Shown one piece after another: positions 52,846 to 61,650 of a stretch of DNA of 64,000 nt; the stretch's first letter is position 1, and every line of letters begins with the position of its first letter. Source of the DNA: an uncultured Lachnospiraceae bacterium (GTDB lineage Bacteria > Bacillota > Clostridia > Lachnospirales > Lachnospiraceae); NCBI GenBank assembly GCA_902786515.1, contig CADADA010000005.1, positions 35,847-99,846 of the forward strand, written 5' to 3'. The position numbers were made by a program, and so were the translations under genes. The notes under the pieces are model-generated. The model ran no database searches. It worked only from the letters and a program-made list of their open reading frames with translations, and had not been told where the DNA came from.

Positions 52846-54142
52846 AGTTCATATTTCCTTCCCACTTTTTATCTAATGTAAGTCTTATAAGAAATTCCGG
52901 CTCTAACTGTATCGTCATGTTTCCTCCCACCATTTCAACACTGTTTCTCAGATTCAAAAGCCCGCCTTTCTCTTCAAACCCCCGCTCTGGAGGAACCCCG
53001 TTGTTAGTAATCTCCACAACAACAGTTTCATCTGTATCTTTCATCACAACATGAACCTTATTGCCCGAACCGTGTTTAACAGTGTTGGTAATACTTTCAT
53101 GAATAGATGTCGCAATGATTCTGTCGATTACGTCTGTACATTTTACATACCCGTCAATAACCACTTCAACTCCCACTGCTTTTCCCGCTTTTATCAGTTG
53201 TTCTATCCTGTCTTTTTTCTCTTCTGACACAGGCTCCTTTTTTAAAACATCAATTGTAAATTTCCATAATTGTACAAGTTTTTCCCTGTCATATGACTGT
53301 TCCGTCAGATATCTTCTTAATGCAAGCAAAGACCTTCCAACGTCGTTATGTATATTTATCTTCGCATTCAATATTTCCTGCTCTCTCACCATCCTGTCAA
53401 TGTTGCTGTGATACTCCCTTATCCGCTGATTCATCATGTTCAGATGCTGATAACGTACATTAAGCTCTTTTCGTTTCGTATATTCTTCTGTCACATCATA
53501 AAATATATACTCATCAATAATCTTTTTTCCAAGTTTAAACTGATTTGTCCGGATATCCCATACACTTTCATCATTCAGATGCAAAAAAATGCTTTTCTCC
53601 GTGCGTTCGAGACTGCAGCCCTCACACAAATCATCATCTTCAAATCTTTTCCTTACATAATTTGCATTAAATATCTGGCTGTTAAGTGCCAATTGATTAA
53701 TTCTGTACATAGTCTTATTGACCATAAGGACTACGCCGTTTTGATTACTGAAACTTATTCCGTCGGACATCTGGTTTAATCCTTCATATAAATCAAACGG
53801 AATCATTCTTGATTCGATATTAATCCTATTTCTTGTATAAACCAGATAATAAGCTGCCGTTGCAACCAAAATAACCAGAACCAGCCACCATATGGAACTA
53901 TCATAAATCCATTCTATATTTCTATGAAATACCGTATGATATTCAAGCGAGCGAAATAATTCATCCATAACCCATAACGACATCAATGATAATACCATGG
54001 ATGAAACGGATTGTATCCATATATTACGGTATACTCTCATACTTGCAGCCCTGACAATTGATAAAATATTAAATAAGCAAAGAATCAGTGCATACCCCGC
54101 CAGACAACGGGTTGCAGTCATAGATAAATCCCCAATTTTCAT
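52838..54142 (-). CDS. Sensor histidine kinase (HisKA_3-like), partner of the NarL-type regulator
   Basis: The product of 434 residues has three membrane helices (about 10-31, 41-60 and 85-101), then a PAS-like segment (about 115-215; LNQMSDGISFSNQNGVVLMVNKTMYRIN). That segment includes a CEGC pair. The phosphotransfer helix is INIHNDVGRSLLALRRYL with His265. The ATPase domain has the N-box IHESITNTVKHG, then VVVEITNNGVPP and the G-box GGLLNLRNSVEMVGG. The first gene of the cassette ends one base before its ATG, so the three are co-translated. The signal sensed is unknown. Confidence 0.9.
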   Translation of the reverse strand: MKIGDLSMTATRCLAGYALILCLFNILSIVRAASMRVYRNIWIQSVSSMVLSLMSLWVMDELFRSLEYHTVFHRNIEWIYDSSIWWLVLVILVATAAYYLVYTRNRINIESRMIPFDLYEGLNQMSDGISFSNQNGVVLMVNKTMYRINQLALNSQIFNANYVRKRFEDDDLCEGCSLERTEKSIFLHLNDESVWDIRTNQFKLGKKIIDEYIFYDVTEEYTKRKELNVRYQHLNMMNQRIREYHSNIDRMVREQEILNAKINIHNDVGRSLLALRRYLTEQSYDREKLVQLWKFTIDVLKKEPVSEEKKDRIEQLIKAGKAVGVEVVIDGYVKCTDVIDRIIATSIHESITNTVKHGSGNKVHVVMKDTDETVVVEITNNGVPPERGFEEKGGLLNLRNSVEMVGGNMTIQLEPEFLIRLTLDKKWEGNMNYG

Positions 54143-54143
54143 A

Positions 54144-55814
54144 TCAAGCCTTCGTCCTTTCCTGTGCTAAAGCCTTTGTAATCGTGACAGACTCGCTCTC
54201 TTCACATACTTGTATATCCAGCTTCGCCCCTAAGTTTTCAAGTTCTTTCTTTTTAAAATCTACACTGATATTTTTCTCCGGAAGTCCAACCTCCATATAA
54301 AACACTATATTATCTTCTTTTTTGTTAAGCATTACAAGAACAGCGTTACAAGACGGTATTGCATGTTCTAAAATCTCCTGATATATCTGAAAAATACACA
54401 GCACAAGTTCTGAAGACATCCGGTACTCTTTGTCATATTCGCAATGACAGACAATATCCATAAGACTTACGTACTCCAACGATTCAGATATAGAAATTCC
54501 CAGCTCCTCAATATCTATATATTCCCCGCTATTTGCCAGAAGTCTCAGATTTGAGCATCTCTTTATATATACCATAAAGACGGATGCATATTTCATGTTC
54601 TTACTGAACTCATCTTCATCCTCCGGCAATTGATTTAGTATGCCCGATACTTTTACTATCTGGGGCATTACATTTCTGGCAATACTGTCATACACCTCAT
54701 TTTTCTGCTTATCTCTCTTTGTCAACTCGTCAAGTTTGTTCATCTTGTTAATCATATAGTTTTCTTCTACAAGATAATTACAGTTATCCTCCAATTCCTC
54801 ATTCAAACGGCTCAACTCTTCGATATTCTCTTCCCAGCAGAAGATTCCTCTCTTCATTTCATAACTTTTTAATACAAACCTTCCATCTTCCGTGAGAACC
54901 GTATCATCAAGCGATGATACAATCTCCTGTGGTGTAACATTCATTTGTTCAGAAGATTTTATTCTTATATCTCCCGACAAATCCGCTAAACCGGCACGCA
55001 GAGAAGATTTTTCAAAAAACTGTTCATAGCCCTCATTAGAAGGAATCATATGTAAATATACCAATGTCTCCCAGAACGTCAAAAAATATATGCTTACAAA
55101 TTCAGGCATCTCAAACATTTTTTTCAGGATGGCCTTGTCTGAATCACCTGAGGCATAACCTGTCATGTAAAGTATTCCATCACACAAGAAAAACAATACT
55201 ATGGCAATATATATCCATTGTTTTGTCCTTACTGAACTTCTTATTGAAAGCACCATAATTCCCATGAGTGAAACTGCAAGTATTGCGACGGCTATATAAT
55301 ACAAAGGTCCGTATGAGTAATCTAATGCCCACTTATGTTTGTCAGTTCCATAAAACCTGAAAGCCATCTGATGCCAGTCATTTGTCATAACTCCTAAAGA
55401 TACAGCAAATGGTACAATCAGTACCCAGTACCATTTCGCCGATATAGTTGACTGTTCTGTCCTGCCAATGTACAAAGCTGCCCAAAAAAAGAGTACAGGA
55501 ATAAAGGTAAGCGGAATATAGTAGCTGTACCACATATATCTGCTTAACGTAGTTCCTTCTAAAACAAATTCGTATTTTATAAGCCTTAATATATGCCAGT
55601 ACATCATAAGAATATCAGAGGCTATCAATACGTTTCGCATGTTTTTCTGTATAAATCGCTTTATAATATCATACAGCCATACAACATCTACTGTAAAATA
55701 TAATAATGAAATAAATATCCGAATATGCCAGTCAAAGAATTTTATAGTCACAGCGCATGCTACAAGAAGTATGTATGTCGTAATTTTATTCCATCGAAAC
55801 CCGGTCTTTTCCAT
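54144..55814 (-). CDS. 7TM-sensor protein with degenerate histidine-kinase-like cytoplasmic half
   Basis: The product of 556 residues has about eight N-terminal membrane helices (about 10-265), similar to the HisKA_7TM type of sensor. A coiled coil (about 328-370) leads to a segment that lines up with a phosphotransfer helix but reads EVYDSIARNVMPQIVKVSGIL, with Tyr375 where the acceptor His would be. The last ~130 residues resemble a collapsed ATPase domain: LVLCIFQIYQEILEHAIPSCNAVLVML keeps the Glu of the N-box but not the Asn, and no G-boxes are seen. I infer a pseudokinase that senses and signals to the kinase directly downstream. The ribosome site is AAGGAAAG. Confidence 0.72.
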   Translation of the reverse strand: MEKTGFRWNKITTYILLVACAVTIKFFDWHIRIFISLLYFTVDVVWLYDIIKRFIQKNMRNVLIASDILMMYWHILRLIKYEFVLEGTTLSRYMWYSYYIPLTFIPVLFFWAALYIGRTEQSTISAKWYWVLIVPFAVSLGVMTNDWHQMAFRFYGTDKHKWALDYSYGPLYYIAVAILAVSLMGIMVLSIRSSVRTKQWIYIAIVLFFLCDGILYMTGYASGDSDKAILKKMFEMPEFVSIYFLTFWETLVYLHMIPSNEGYEQFFEKSSLRAGLADLSGDIRIKSSEQMNVTPQEIVSSLDDTVLTEDGRFVLKSYEMKRGIFCWEENIEELSRLNEELEDNCNYLVEENYMINKMNKLDELTKRDKQKNEVYDSIARNVMPQIVKVSGILNQLPEDEDEFSKNMKYASVFMVYIKRCSNLRLLANSGEYIDIEELGISISESLEYVSLMDIVCHCEYDKEYRMSSELVLCIFQIYQEILEHAIPSCNAVLVMLNKKEDNIVFYMEVGLPEKNISVDFKKKELENLGAKLDIQVCEESESVTITKALAQERTKA

Positions 55815-55848
55815 ATTTAGGTATCTTTCCTTCCCTGTTGTAAAAATA

Positions 55849-55883
55849 AGGCACTAATCCAAAATATAAATGGAATAGTGCCT
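55849..55883 (-). terminator. Intrinsic terminator of the amylase gene
   Basis: The 12-bp stem AGGCACTATTCC/GGATTAGTGCCT (one mismatch) with an 11-bp loop is followed on the minus strand by TTATTTTTA, six bases after the amylase stop. Confidence 0.8.
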
Positions 55884-55888
55884 CTTTT

Positions 55889-57991
55889 CTATACAACCAT
55901 TCTGTATACTCCGGCACCAAATGCAGGAATCTTGACTCTCAATCCTCCATTTTCCACCGGATACTCCTGTCTTCCGACGTTATAAGAATTCCTGTCAGAT
56001 ACAATCAGGCTCTCCATCTTATATCTGTCTGCTACGCCAAGCTGCCTTACCGGAATCGTTATTTCTTTCTCATAATCGTTATTATTAACTGCAACAGCAA
56101 TAATGTTATTTCCCAAAAATCTTCCATAGGTAATCACATTGTACTCTCCCGTAAGGCCCTTATAAGAACCTTTTTTCAGTGCAATGTTTTCCTTATGTAT
56201 CCTGATGGCATCTCTGTGGAACTCTATGAGTTCAACATCTTCCCTGCCCCAAGGATACGTTCTTCTGTTATCCGGATCAGTCCATCCGCATACACCCGCT
56301 TCATCACCATAATACACCGTAGGTGCTCCCGGCCACGTCATCTGGACAATTACAGCTTCTTTCATAATTCCTTTATTGATATACTGGTTTGCTGCTTCAG
56401 ATCCTCTGCTGTCCACACGTCCCACATTTCCATTCGTTCTTGTCATAAATCTCGAATGGTCATGATTTGACAATTCATTCATTGCAACCAGCAGCGACTG
56501 TCCCTGAAATCTCGACATATGATGTCTCATGGACGCAAAAAAGCTGTATGAATCGCCTCTTAAGTCATCTCTCTTTTCATCGCTGTGTTTCTCCATTCCA
56601 GTCAGGAACCACGATAAAGGCTCCATGAACGCATCATAGTTCATGACAGTATCCCACTCTTCACCCTGGAGCCATGCACCCGGATCACCATAGTGTTCAG
56701 CCAGAATGATTGCTTCCGGGTTGGCCTCTTTAACATTTTTTCTGAAGTCCTTCCAGAATTTATGGTTGAATTCTCCGCTGCGGCCAAGGTCTGCAGCGAC
56801 ATCCAGTCTCCAGCCGTCCACATTGTACGGAGCCGAAACCCATTTCCTTGCAATTCCCATAATATAATCATACAACTTTGGTGAATCTTCATAATTCAGC
56901 TTAGGAAGCGTATCATGTCCCCACCATCCGTTATAGTGGTAGTTGTAAGGCCAGCTATCCTCAAAGAACTGGAAGAATGTACGATACGGGCTGTCAGCCG
57001 ATACGTAAGCTCCTTTTGCATATCCTTCCTGATTCTCATAAATCTGTTCTCTGTCAAGCCATTTATTGAATGAACCGCAATGGTTAAATACACCGTCAAG
57101 AATTACCTTCATTCCCCTCTTATGAACTTCCTGCACAAACTCGGCAAAAAATGCATTTGAAGCTTCCAGATTTGCCTTATCCGTCACACGGGTAATATAT
57201 CTCGTGGCATTTCTGTTTAAATAATCTCCATCGTTTAACAATTCGCCTTCATCCTTGACGATTCTTCCGATATGTGGATCAACGTAGTCATAATCCTGAA
57301 TATCGTACTTATGATTCGAAGGCGATACAAATATCGGGTTGAAATATATAACCTCAACACCCAGCTTTTCAAGATAATCAAGTTTATCCCAGACACCCTT
57401 GATATCTCCGCCGTAAAACTCCCTGACACCCATTGATGCAGGGTATTTATTCCAATCCGTAACTTTTACGGAATTATCTCCTATATAGTGGTACTCATTC
57501 GTCTCCACATCATTTGTCGTGTCTCCATTAAAAAATCTGTCTGTATAAATCTGGTACATAACCGCACCCTTTGCCCAATCCGGTGTGGAAAATCCCGGTG
57601 TAATCACAAAATCATACCATCCAAGCCGGTTATCCACTACACCGGTCTTATCATAATAACAGACCTCGTAACCGGTCACAATCTTAAAATAATAGTGAAC
57701 CTGTACATCAGTCAATTCAAGTTCTATCTCATAATAATCAAATAAATCAGTAGTAAGAACCACCTTCATCGGCAATTCTTTACCATCTATACACATATAT
57801 ACATCGTCTACATTATTTACTGCTGTTCTTATCTGAATGCGTACATTAGAATTTTTTTCAGGTTCTGGCGGATATCGGAATCCTGCGGTCTCATCACTAA
57901 ATATTGCATCTCTGTTAATCATCGGATGCATATTCTGAAAATAAAAAATTTTTTTATCTGCCAGAGACATCTTTTCAACTTTAATATTCAT
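55889..57991 (-). CDS. GH13 alpha-amylase/neopullulanase-like enzyme with N-terminal Ig domain
   Basis: The product of 700 residues has no signal peptide, so it is probably intracellular. The N-terminal ~130 residues form a beta-sandwich as in CBM34 neopullulanases (VYMCIDGKELPMKVVL). The (beta/alpha)8 domain has YFNPIFVSPSNHKYDIQDYDYVDPHIG, VILDGVFNHCG (region I), VDGWRLDVAADLG (region II, nucleophile Asp), IILAEHYGD (region III, acid Glu) and ELSNHDHSRFM (region IV, Asp). The end is a small beta domain. Expected reaction: hydrolysis of alpha-1,4 and perhaps alpha-1,6 links in maltodextrins. It stands alone between terminators. Confidence 0.92.
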   Translation of the reverse strand: MNIKVEKMSLADKKIFYFQNMHPMINRDAIFSDETAGFRYPPEPEKNSNVRIQIRTAVNNVDDVYMCIDGKELPMKVVLTTDLFDYYEIELELTDVQVHYYFKIVTGYEVCYYDKTGVVDNRLGWYDFVITPGFSTPDWAKGAVMYQIYTDRFFNGDTTNDVETNEYHYIGDNSVKVTDWNKYPASMGVREFYGGDIKGVWDKLDYLEKLGVEVIYFNPIFVSPSNHKYDIQDYDYVDPHIGRIVKDEGELLNDGDYLNRNATRYITRVTDKANLEASNAFFAEFVQEVHKRGMKVILDGVFNHCGSFNKWLDREQIYENQEGYAKGAYVSADSPYRTFFQFFEDSWPYNYHYNGWWGHDTLPKLNYEDSPKLYDYIMGIARKWVSAPYNVDGWRLDVAADLGRSGEFNHKFWKDFRKNVKEANPEAIILAEHYGDPGAWLQGEEWDTVMNYDAFMEPLSWFLTGMEKHSDEKRDDLRGDSYSFFASMRHHMSRFQGQSLLVAMNELSNHDHSRFMTRTNGNVGRVDSRGSEAANQYINKGIMKEAVIVQMTWPGAPTVYYGDEAGVCGWTDPDNRRTYPWGREDVELIEFHRDAIRIHKENIALKKGSYKGLTGEYNVITYGRFLGNNIIAVAVNNNDYEKEITIPVRQLGVADRYKMESLIVSDRNSYNVGRQEYPVENGGLRVKIPAFGAGVYRMVV

Positions 57992-58092
57992 CTAATATCA
58001 AACCTTTCATTCTAACTTAGATAGAGAATTTCTTCCCGTCCGATTATATATTAAAAAACCAATAAAATCAAGGAACTTTTTGTGTTTCCTTT

Positions 58093-58147
58093 GTTACTGT
58101 TCACAGCGGGAAATCCGAATGTCGGGATAGGAGCTGTGAATAGTAAC
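58093..58147. repeat. Dispersed inverted-repeat element, copy 1
   Basis: Arms GTTACTGTTCACAGC and GCTGTGAATAGTAAC pair at 14 of 15 positions around a 25-bp centre. A 38-bp core (58105-58142) recurs at 63861-63898 with only two differences. It lies in a 400-bp gap between ftsH and the amylase gene. The rest of the gap holds the ftsH terminator and AT-rich sequence with no supported gene. Confidence 0.8.
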
Positions 58148-58168
58148 TATTAACCAATCATTCAAATA

Positions 58169-58198
58169 AAAAGGACAGCTGTCGAACGCTGTCCTTTT
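58169..58198 (-). terminator. Intrinsic terminator of the ftsH transcript
   Basis: The perfect 11-bp stem AAAAGGACAGC/GCTGTCCTTTT with an 8-bp loop is followed on the minus strand by a further T and TATTTG. It lies about 195 bp after the ftsH stop. Confidence 0.8.
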
Positions 58199-58393
58199 AG
58201 GAGAAGGTATTTTTTTGTTTTTATGGGGTGTAACAAAAAAACTATATATAATGTATTGGGGGGTTTTTACGTTATTTATTATAGCACCCGTCTACAATTA
58301 AGTGTGCATAAACTTCACAAATTTTATCCCCTTTTTTTGTGCATTTTGCCATTGAATTTTTCTCTCCTGCAAAATTCTATGGCAATCTTGCAC

Positions 58394-60208
58394 TTATTTT
58401 TCAAATAAAGCTTCAAATTCTTCCCTGCCTATTTTTTCTTTCTCCAGAAGAAGAGCAGCACTCTTATCCAGCACATCTCTGTGTTCTAAGATAATCTTCT
58501 TTGCTTTCTCGTAACATTCGCTTACAATTCTCTTCACTTCTGAATCTATGGCAGAAGCCGTCTCATCTGCATATCCTCTCGTGTGTGCAAGGTCTCTTCC
58601 TATGAACACCTCATCATCATCATCGCCGTAACATATAAGTCCAAGTTTTTCAGACATACCATATTTTGTCACCATGGATTTTGCCATCGATGTAGCCTGC
58701 TTAATATCCTGTGATGCACCTGTAGTAATATCATCAAATATTATCTCTTCAGCGATTCTTCCTCCAAGACTCACCATAATATCCTGAAGCATTTTTCCCT
58801 TTGTGAGGAACATTTCGTCTTTTTCAGGAAGCGGCATTGTATAACCCGCAGCTCCTGTTCCCGTAGGGATAATCGATACTGTATGAACAGGTCCTACTTT
58901 AGGAAGAACATGGAATAAGATCGCATGACCGGTCTCGTGATATGCAGTAATCTTCTTTTCCTCCTCAGAGATGACTCTGCTCTTTTTCTCTGTTCCGATA
59001 CCCACCTTCACGAATGAACGGTTAATATCTTCCTGACTGATGTATGCTTTATTATTCTTTGCTGCATATATAGCAGATTCATTCATCAGATTTTCCAAAT
59101 CTGCTCCGGTAAATCCTGCTGTAGTCTGTGCCACATTATCAAGGTCAACATCCTCTGCTAACGGCTTATTCTTTGAATGCACATCAAGAATCTCGCGTCT
59201 TCCCTTGATATCCGGTCTTCCAACTACTACCTTTCTGTCAAATCTTCCCGGTCTTAATATCGCAGGGTCAAGAATATCCACACGGTTGGTTGCAGCCATG
59301 ACAATTATTCCTTCATTTACACCAAATCCATCCATCTCAACCAGAAGCTGATTTAATGTCTGTTCTCTTTCGTCATGACCGCCGCCCATTCCAGTTCCAC
59401 GTCTTCTTGCCACCGCATCAATTTCATCAATAAATACGATACATGGTGAGTTCTTCTTGGCATCCTCAAATAAATCTCTTACTCTCGATGCACCCACACC
59501 TACGAACATTTCTACAAAGTCCGAACCTGATATACTGAAGAACGGAACACCTGCTTCTCCCGCAACTGCCTTTGCAAGCAATGTCTTACCGGTTCCCGGA
59601 GGGCCCGTCAGTATGACTCCTTTCGGTATCCTCGCACCCACTTCAATATATTTCTTAGGGTTCTTAAGGAAATCTACTATCTCCTCCAGCTCCTCTTTTT
59701 CTTCTTTCAGGCCTGCTACACCGTCAAAGTTGACCTTGACATCACCTTCTCCGGTCATTTTGGCACGGCTTTTTCCAAAATTCATCATCTTGCTGCCGCC
59801 GCCTCCGCCGCCGACCTGACCTGTAATCATGCTGAAGAATATAATCATAACTATTACCATTATGATATAAGGTATGATATCCCAGAGAATACTGTCTCTG
59901 TCAACATCTCTTAATTTGTAATCCTTTACTCCCATGTCTTTGAGTTCTTCAGTAAGTGTGGTCACATCAGGCACATACAGACTCTTTTTTTCTCCATTTG
60001 AATACCTGATAATGACACGTCCTGTCGGTGTCTCCTCATTCTGCTTTACTATAATCTCTGAATAATTTCCTTTTTCGACATCGCTGATAAATTCACCATA
60101 CGTGTACTCTTCATTTTTGTTACCTAATTGTGCAATCATATACACAATCATACAAACAACAAGAGCAACTATAAGATAGAATCCTGCTCCTTTCATTTGT
60201 TTGTTCAA
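58394..60208 (-). CDS. ftsH: ATP-dependent zinc metalloprotease FtsH
   Basis: The product has about 604 residues. I chose a TTG at 60208, 8 bp after AGGAGG; the ATG 12 bases later is too far from that site. Two membrane helices (about 10-30 and 100-125) enclose an outer domain. The AAA module has [17 protein letters not shown] near 200, [16 protein letters not shown] and the second-region [20 protein letters not shown]. The protease has [10 protein letters not shown] near 420 as zinc site and later an Asp ligand. A Gly-rich stretch ([13 protein letters not shown]) precedes the AAA part. It degrades membrane and regulatory proteins. It follows tilS after 37 bp. Confidence 0.96.
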   Translation of the reverse strand: MNKQMKGAGFYLIVALVVCMIVYMIAQLGNKNEEYTYGEFISDVEKGNYSEIIVKQNEETPTGRVIIRYSNGEKKSLYVPDVTTLTEELKDMGVKDYKLRDVDRDSILWDIIPYIIMVIVMIIFFSMITGQVGGGGGGSKMMNFGKSRAKMTGEGDVKVNFDGVAGLKEEKEELEEIVDFLKNPKKYIEVGARIPKGVILTGPPGTGKTLLAKAVAGEAGVPFFSISGSDFVEMFVGVGASRVRDLFEDAKKNSPCIVFIDEIDAVARRRGTGMGGGHDEREQTLNQLLVEMDGFGVNEGIIVMAATNRVDILDPAILRPGRFDRKVVVGRPDIKGRREILDVHSKNKPLAEDVDLDNVAQTTAGFTGADLENLMNESAIYAAKNNKAYISQEDINRSFVKVGIGTEKKSRVISEEEKKITAYHETGHAILFHVLPKVGPVHTVSIIPTGTGAAGYTMPLPEKDEMFLTKGKMLQDIMVSLGGRIAEEIIFDDITTGASQDIKQATSMAKSMVTKYGMSEKLGLICYGDDDDEVFIGRDLAHTRGYADETASAIDSEVKRIVSECYEKAKKIILEHRDVLDKSAALLLEKEKIGREEFEALFEK

Positions 60209-60245
60209 TTTACATGCCTCCTTTCGCACCACATACCTTAATGCT

Positions 60246-61622
60246 TCAATCTATACTTTTTGTTTCACCAATATACTGTACCTTGAGAACCCGTTTTGTA
60301 TCTTTCGTAATCTTATATTTTTCACTTATCCGGTATCCCACTACCCATATTATATGGCTTCCGTCCGCAAGCACGGGGATGGTACTTCTAAGTTCTCTCG
60401 GTACCTTTTCATCTATAAAATATGATTTCAGCTTTTTATGTTTTCCATCTGCAACCTCAAGATAATCACCTTCTTTTCGGCTTCTCAGACGAATAACATT
60501 ACCTATTTTATCATAATCAAACCATTTCGTATACATTTTTTCTTCAAAATTAACAGATTTTTCTATGGAGACGATTAATTTAGCACCATTTTCGAGCGTA
60601 TATTCACCCGGTTGTTCAACCTGAATATCATATTCTGTCCGGGAAGTTTCACTTATTTTTTTCATAATGCATTTTCCATATGAATTCATGCACACAATTC
60701 CATACGGAAGATTCACTGATTTACCGGTATTACTATCCATTATATTCATGATGCTGTAAATATGTTCGGATGTAATGTCTTTTAAACTTCCGGCTGTTTT
60801 TTCCACGCACATTCTCACAACTTCACGCTTAATAATATCCGGATATGCTTTAAGTCCGTCTATCCGTATCACCATTTTCTCCGGCAATTCCTCTACATTT
60901 TCCATGTAACATTTCTTATATTGTGTCTCCATGTAATTCTCTATTTCATTTAATTGTCTGCTGAGATTCAAAATATGAGTACCACTTGCCGCATTAATCT
61001 CATTCTCAAGATACGGAAGTAATTCCAGTCGTATTTTGTTCCTTGTATATCCTTTTATAAGATTTGTGGAATCTGTTCTGAAGACTATGTTTTTTTTCGC
61101 AAGATATTCTTCGATCTCTGTTCTTGTCAGGCAAAGTATCGGTCTTATAATCCTGTCTCTCTTCGGAGGTATGCCACACACTCCTCTTATTCCCGTTCCT
61201 CTGCACATATTATACAGAACCGTCTCTATACTATCATTTGCATTGTGTGCTACGGCGATTTTGTCAGCTCCGGTATCTGCAGCAACCTGTTCAAACACCT
61301 GATATCTGACATGCCTGCCTGCCTCTTCTTCTGACATTCCCTTTTCAAGAGCCAATGCCGGTATATCAAAATGAAATGCTTTGTATTCCACATTCATTTT
61401 CTCACACATCTGCTTAACAAATTTTTCATCCTCATCCGCTTCTTCTCCACGTATTCCATGATTAACATGTACCACGCAGAGATGCAGATTCATTTTTTCT
61501 TTTATTTCGCTTAAGATATTAAGAAGGCAGACCGAATCAGCGCCTCCTGAAACTCCAAGTACAATCCGGTCTGACCTGTCTATTAACCTGTTTTCTTTTA
61601 TGTATTTTATTACTTTATCCAT
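60246..61622 (-). CDS. tilS: tRNA(Ile)-lysidine synthetase
   Basis: The product has 458 residues from the ATG at 61622; the in-frame codons before it belong to the spoIIE end. The PP-loop ATP site is VLGVSGGADSVCLLNIL (residues 21-37), followed by VVHVNHGIRGEEADEDE and AVAHNANDSIETVLYNMCRGTGIRGVCGIPP. The C-terminal TilS_C domain contains KWFDYDKIGNVIRLRSRKEGDYLEV and the closing VPRELRSTIPVLADGSHIIWVVGYRISEKYKI. It changes C34 of the CAU-anticodon tRNA-Ile to lysidine and is essential. In Bacillus subtilis hprT lies between tilS and ftsH; here it is absent. Confidence 0.95.
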   Translation of the reverse strand: MDKVIKYIKENRLIDRSDRIVLGVSGGADSVCLLNILSEIKEKMNLHLCVVHVNHGIRGEEADEDEKFVKQMCEKMNVEYKAFHFDIPALALEKGMSEEEAGRHVRYQVFEQVAADTGADKIAVAHNANDSIETVLYNMCRGTGIRGVCGIPPKRDRIIRPILCLTRTEIEEYLAKKNIVFRTDSTNLIKGYTRNKIRLELLPYLENEINAASGTHILNLSRQLNEIENYMETQYKKCYMENVEELPEKMVIRIDGLKAYPDIIKREVVRMCVEKTAGSLKDITSEHIYSIMNIMDSNTGKSVNLPYGIVCMNSYGKCIMKKISETSRTEYDIQVEQPGEYTLENGAKLIVSIEKSVNFEEKMYTKWFDYDKIGNVIRLRSRKEGDYLEVADGKHKKLKSYFIDEKVPRELRSTIPVLADGSHIIWVVGYRISEKYKITKDTKRVLKVQYIGETKSID

Positions 61623-61650
61623 AAAAATATTTATGCCCTTTCTATAGCTT

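Noticed and set aside
58223..58408. Plus-strand 61-residue frame in the ftsH-amylase gap
   Set aside because: No convincing ribosome site, unusual composition, and it overlaps the 3' end of ftsH; I treat it as chance.
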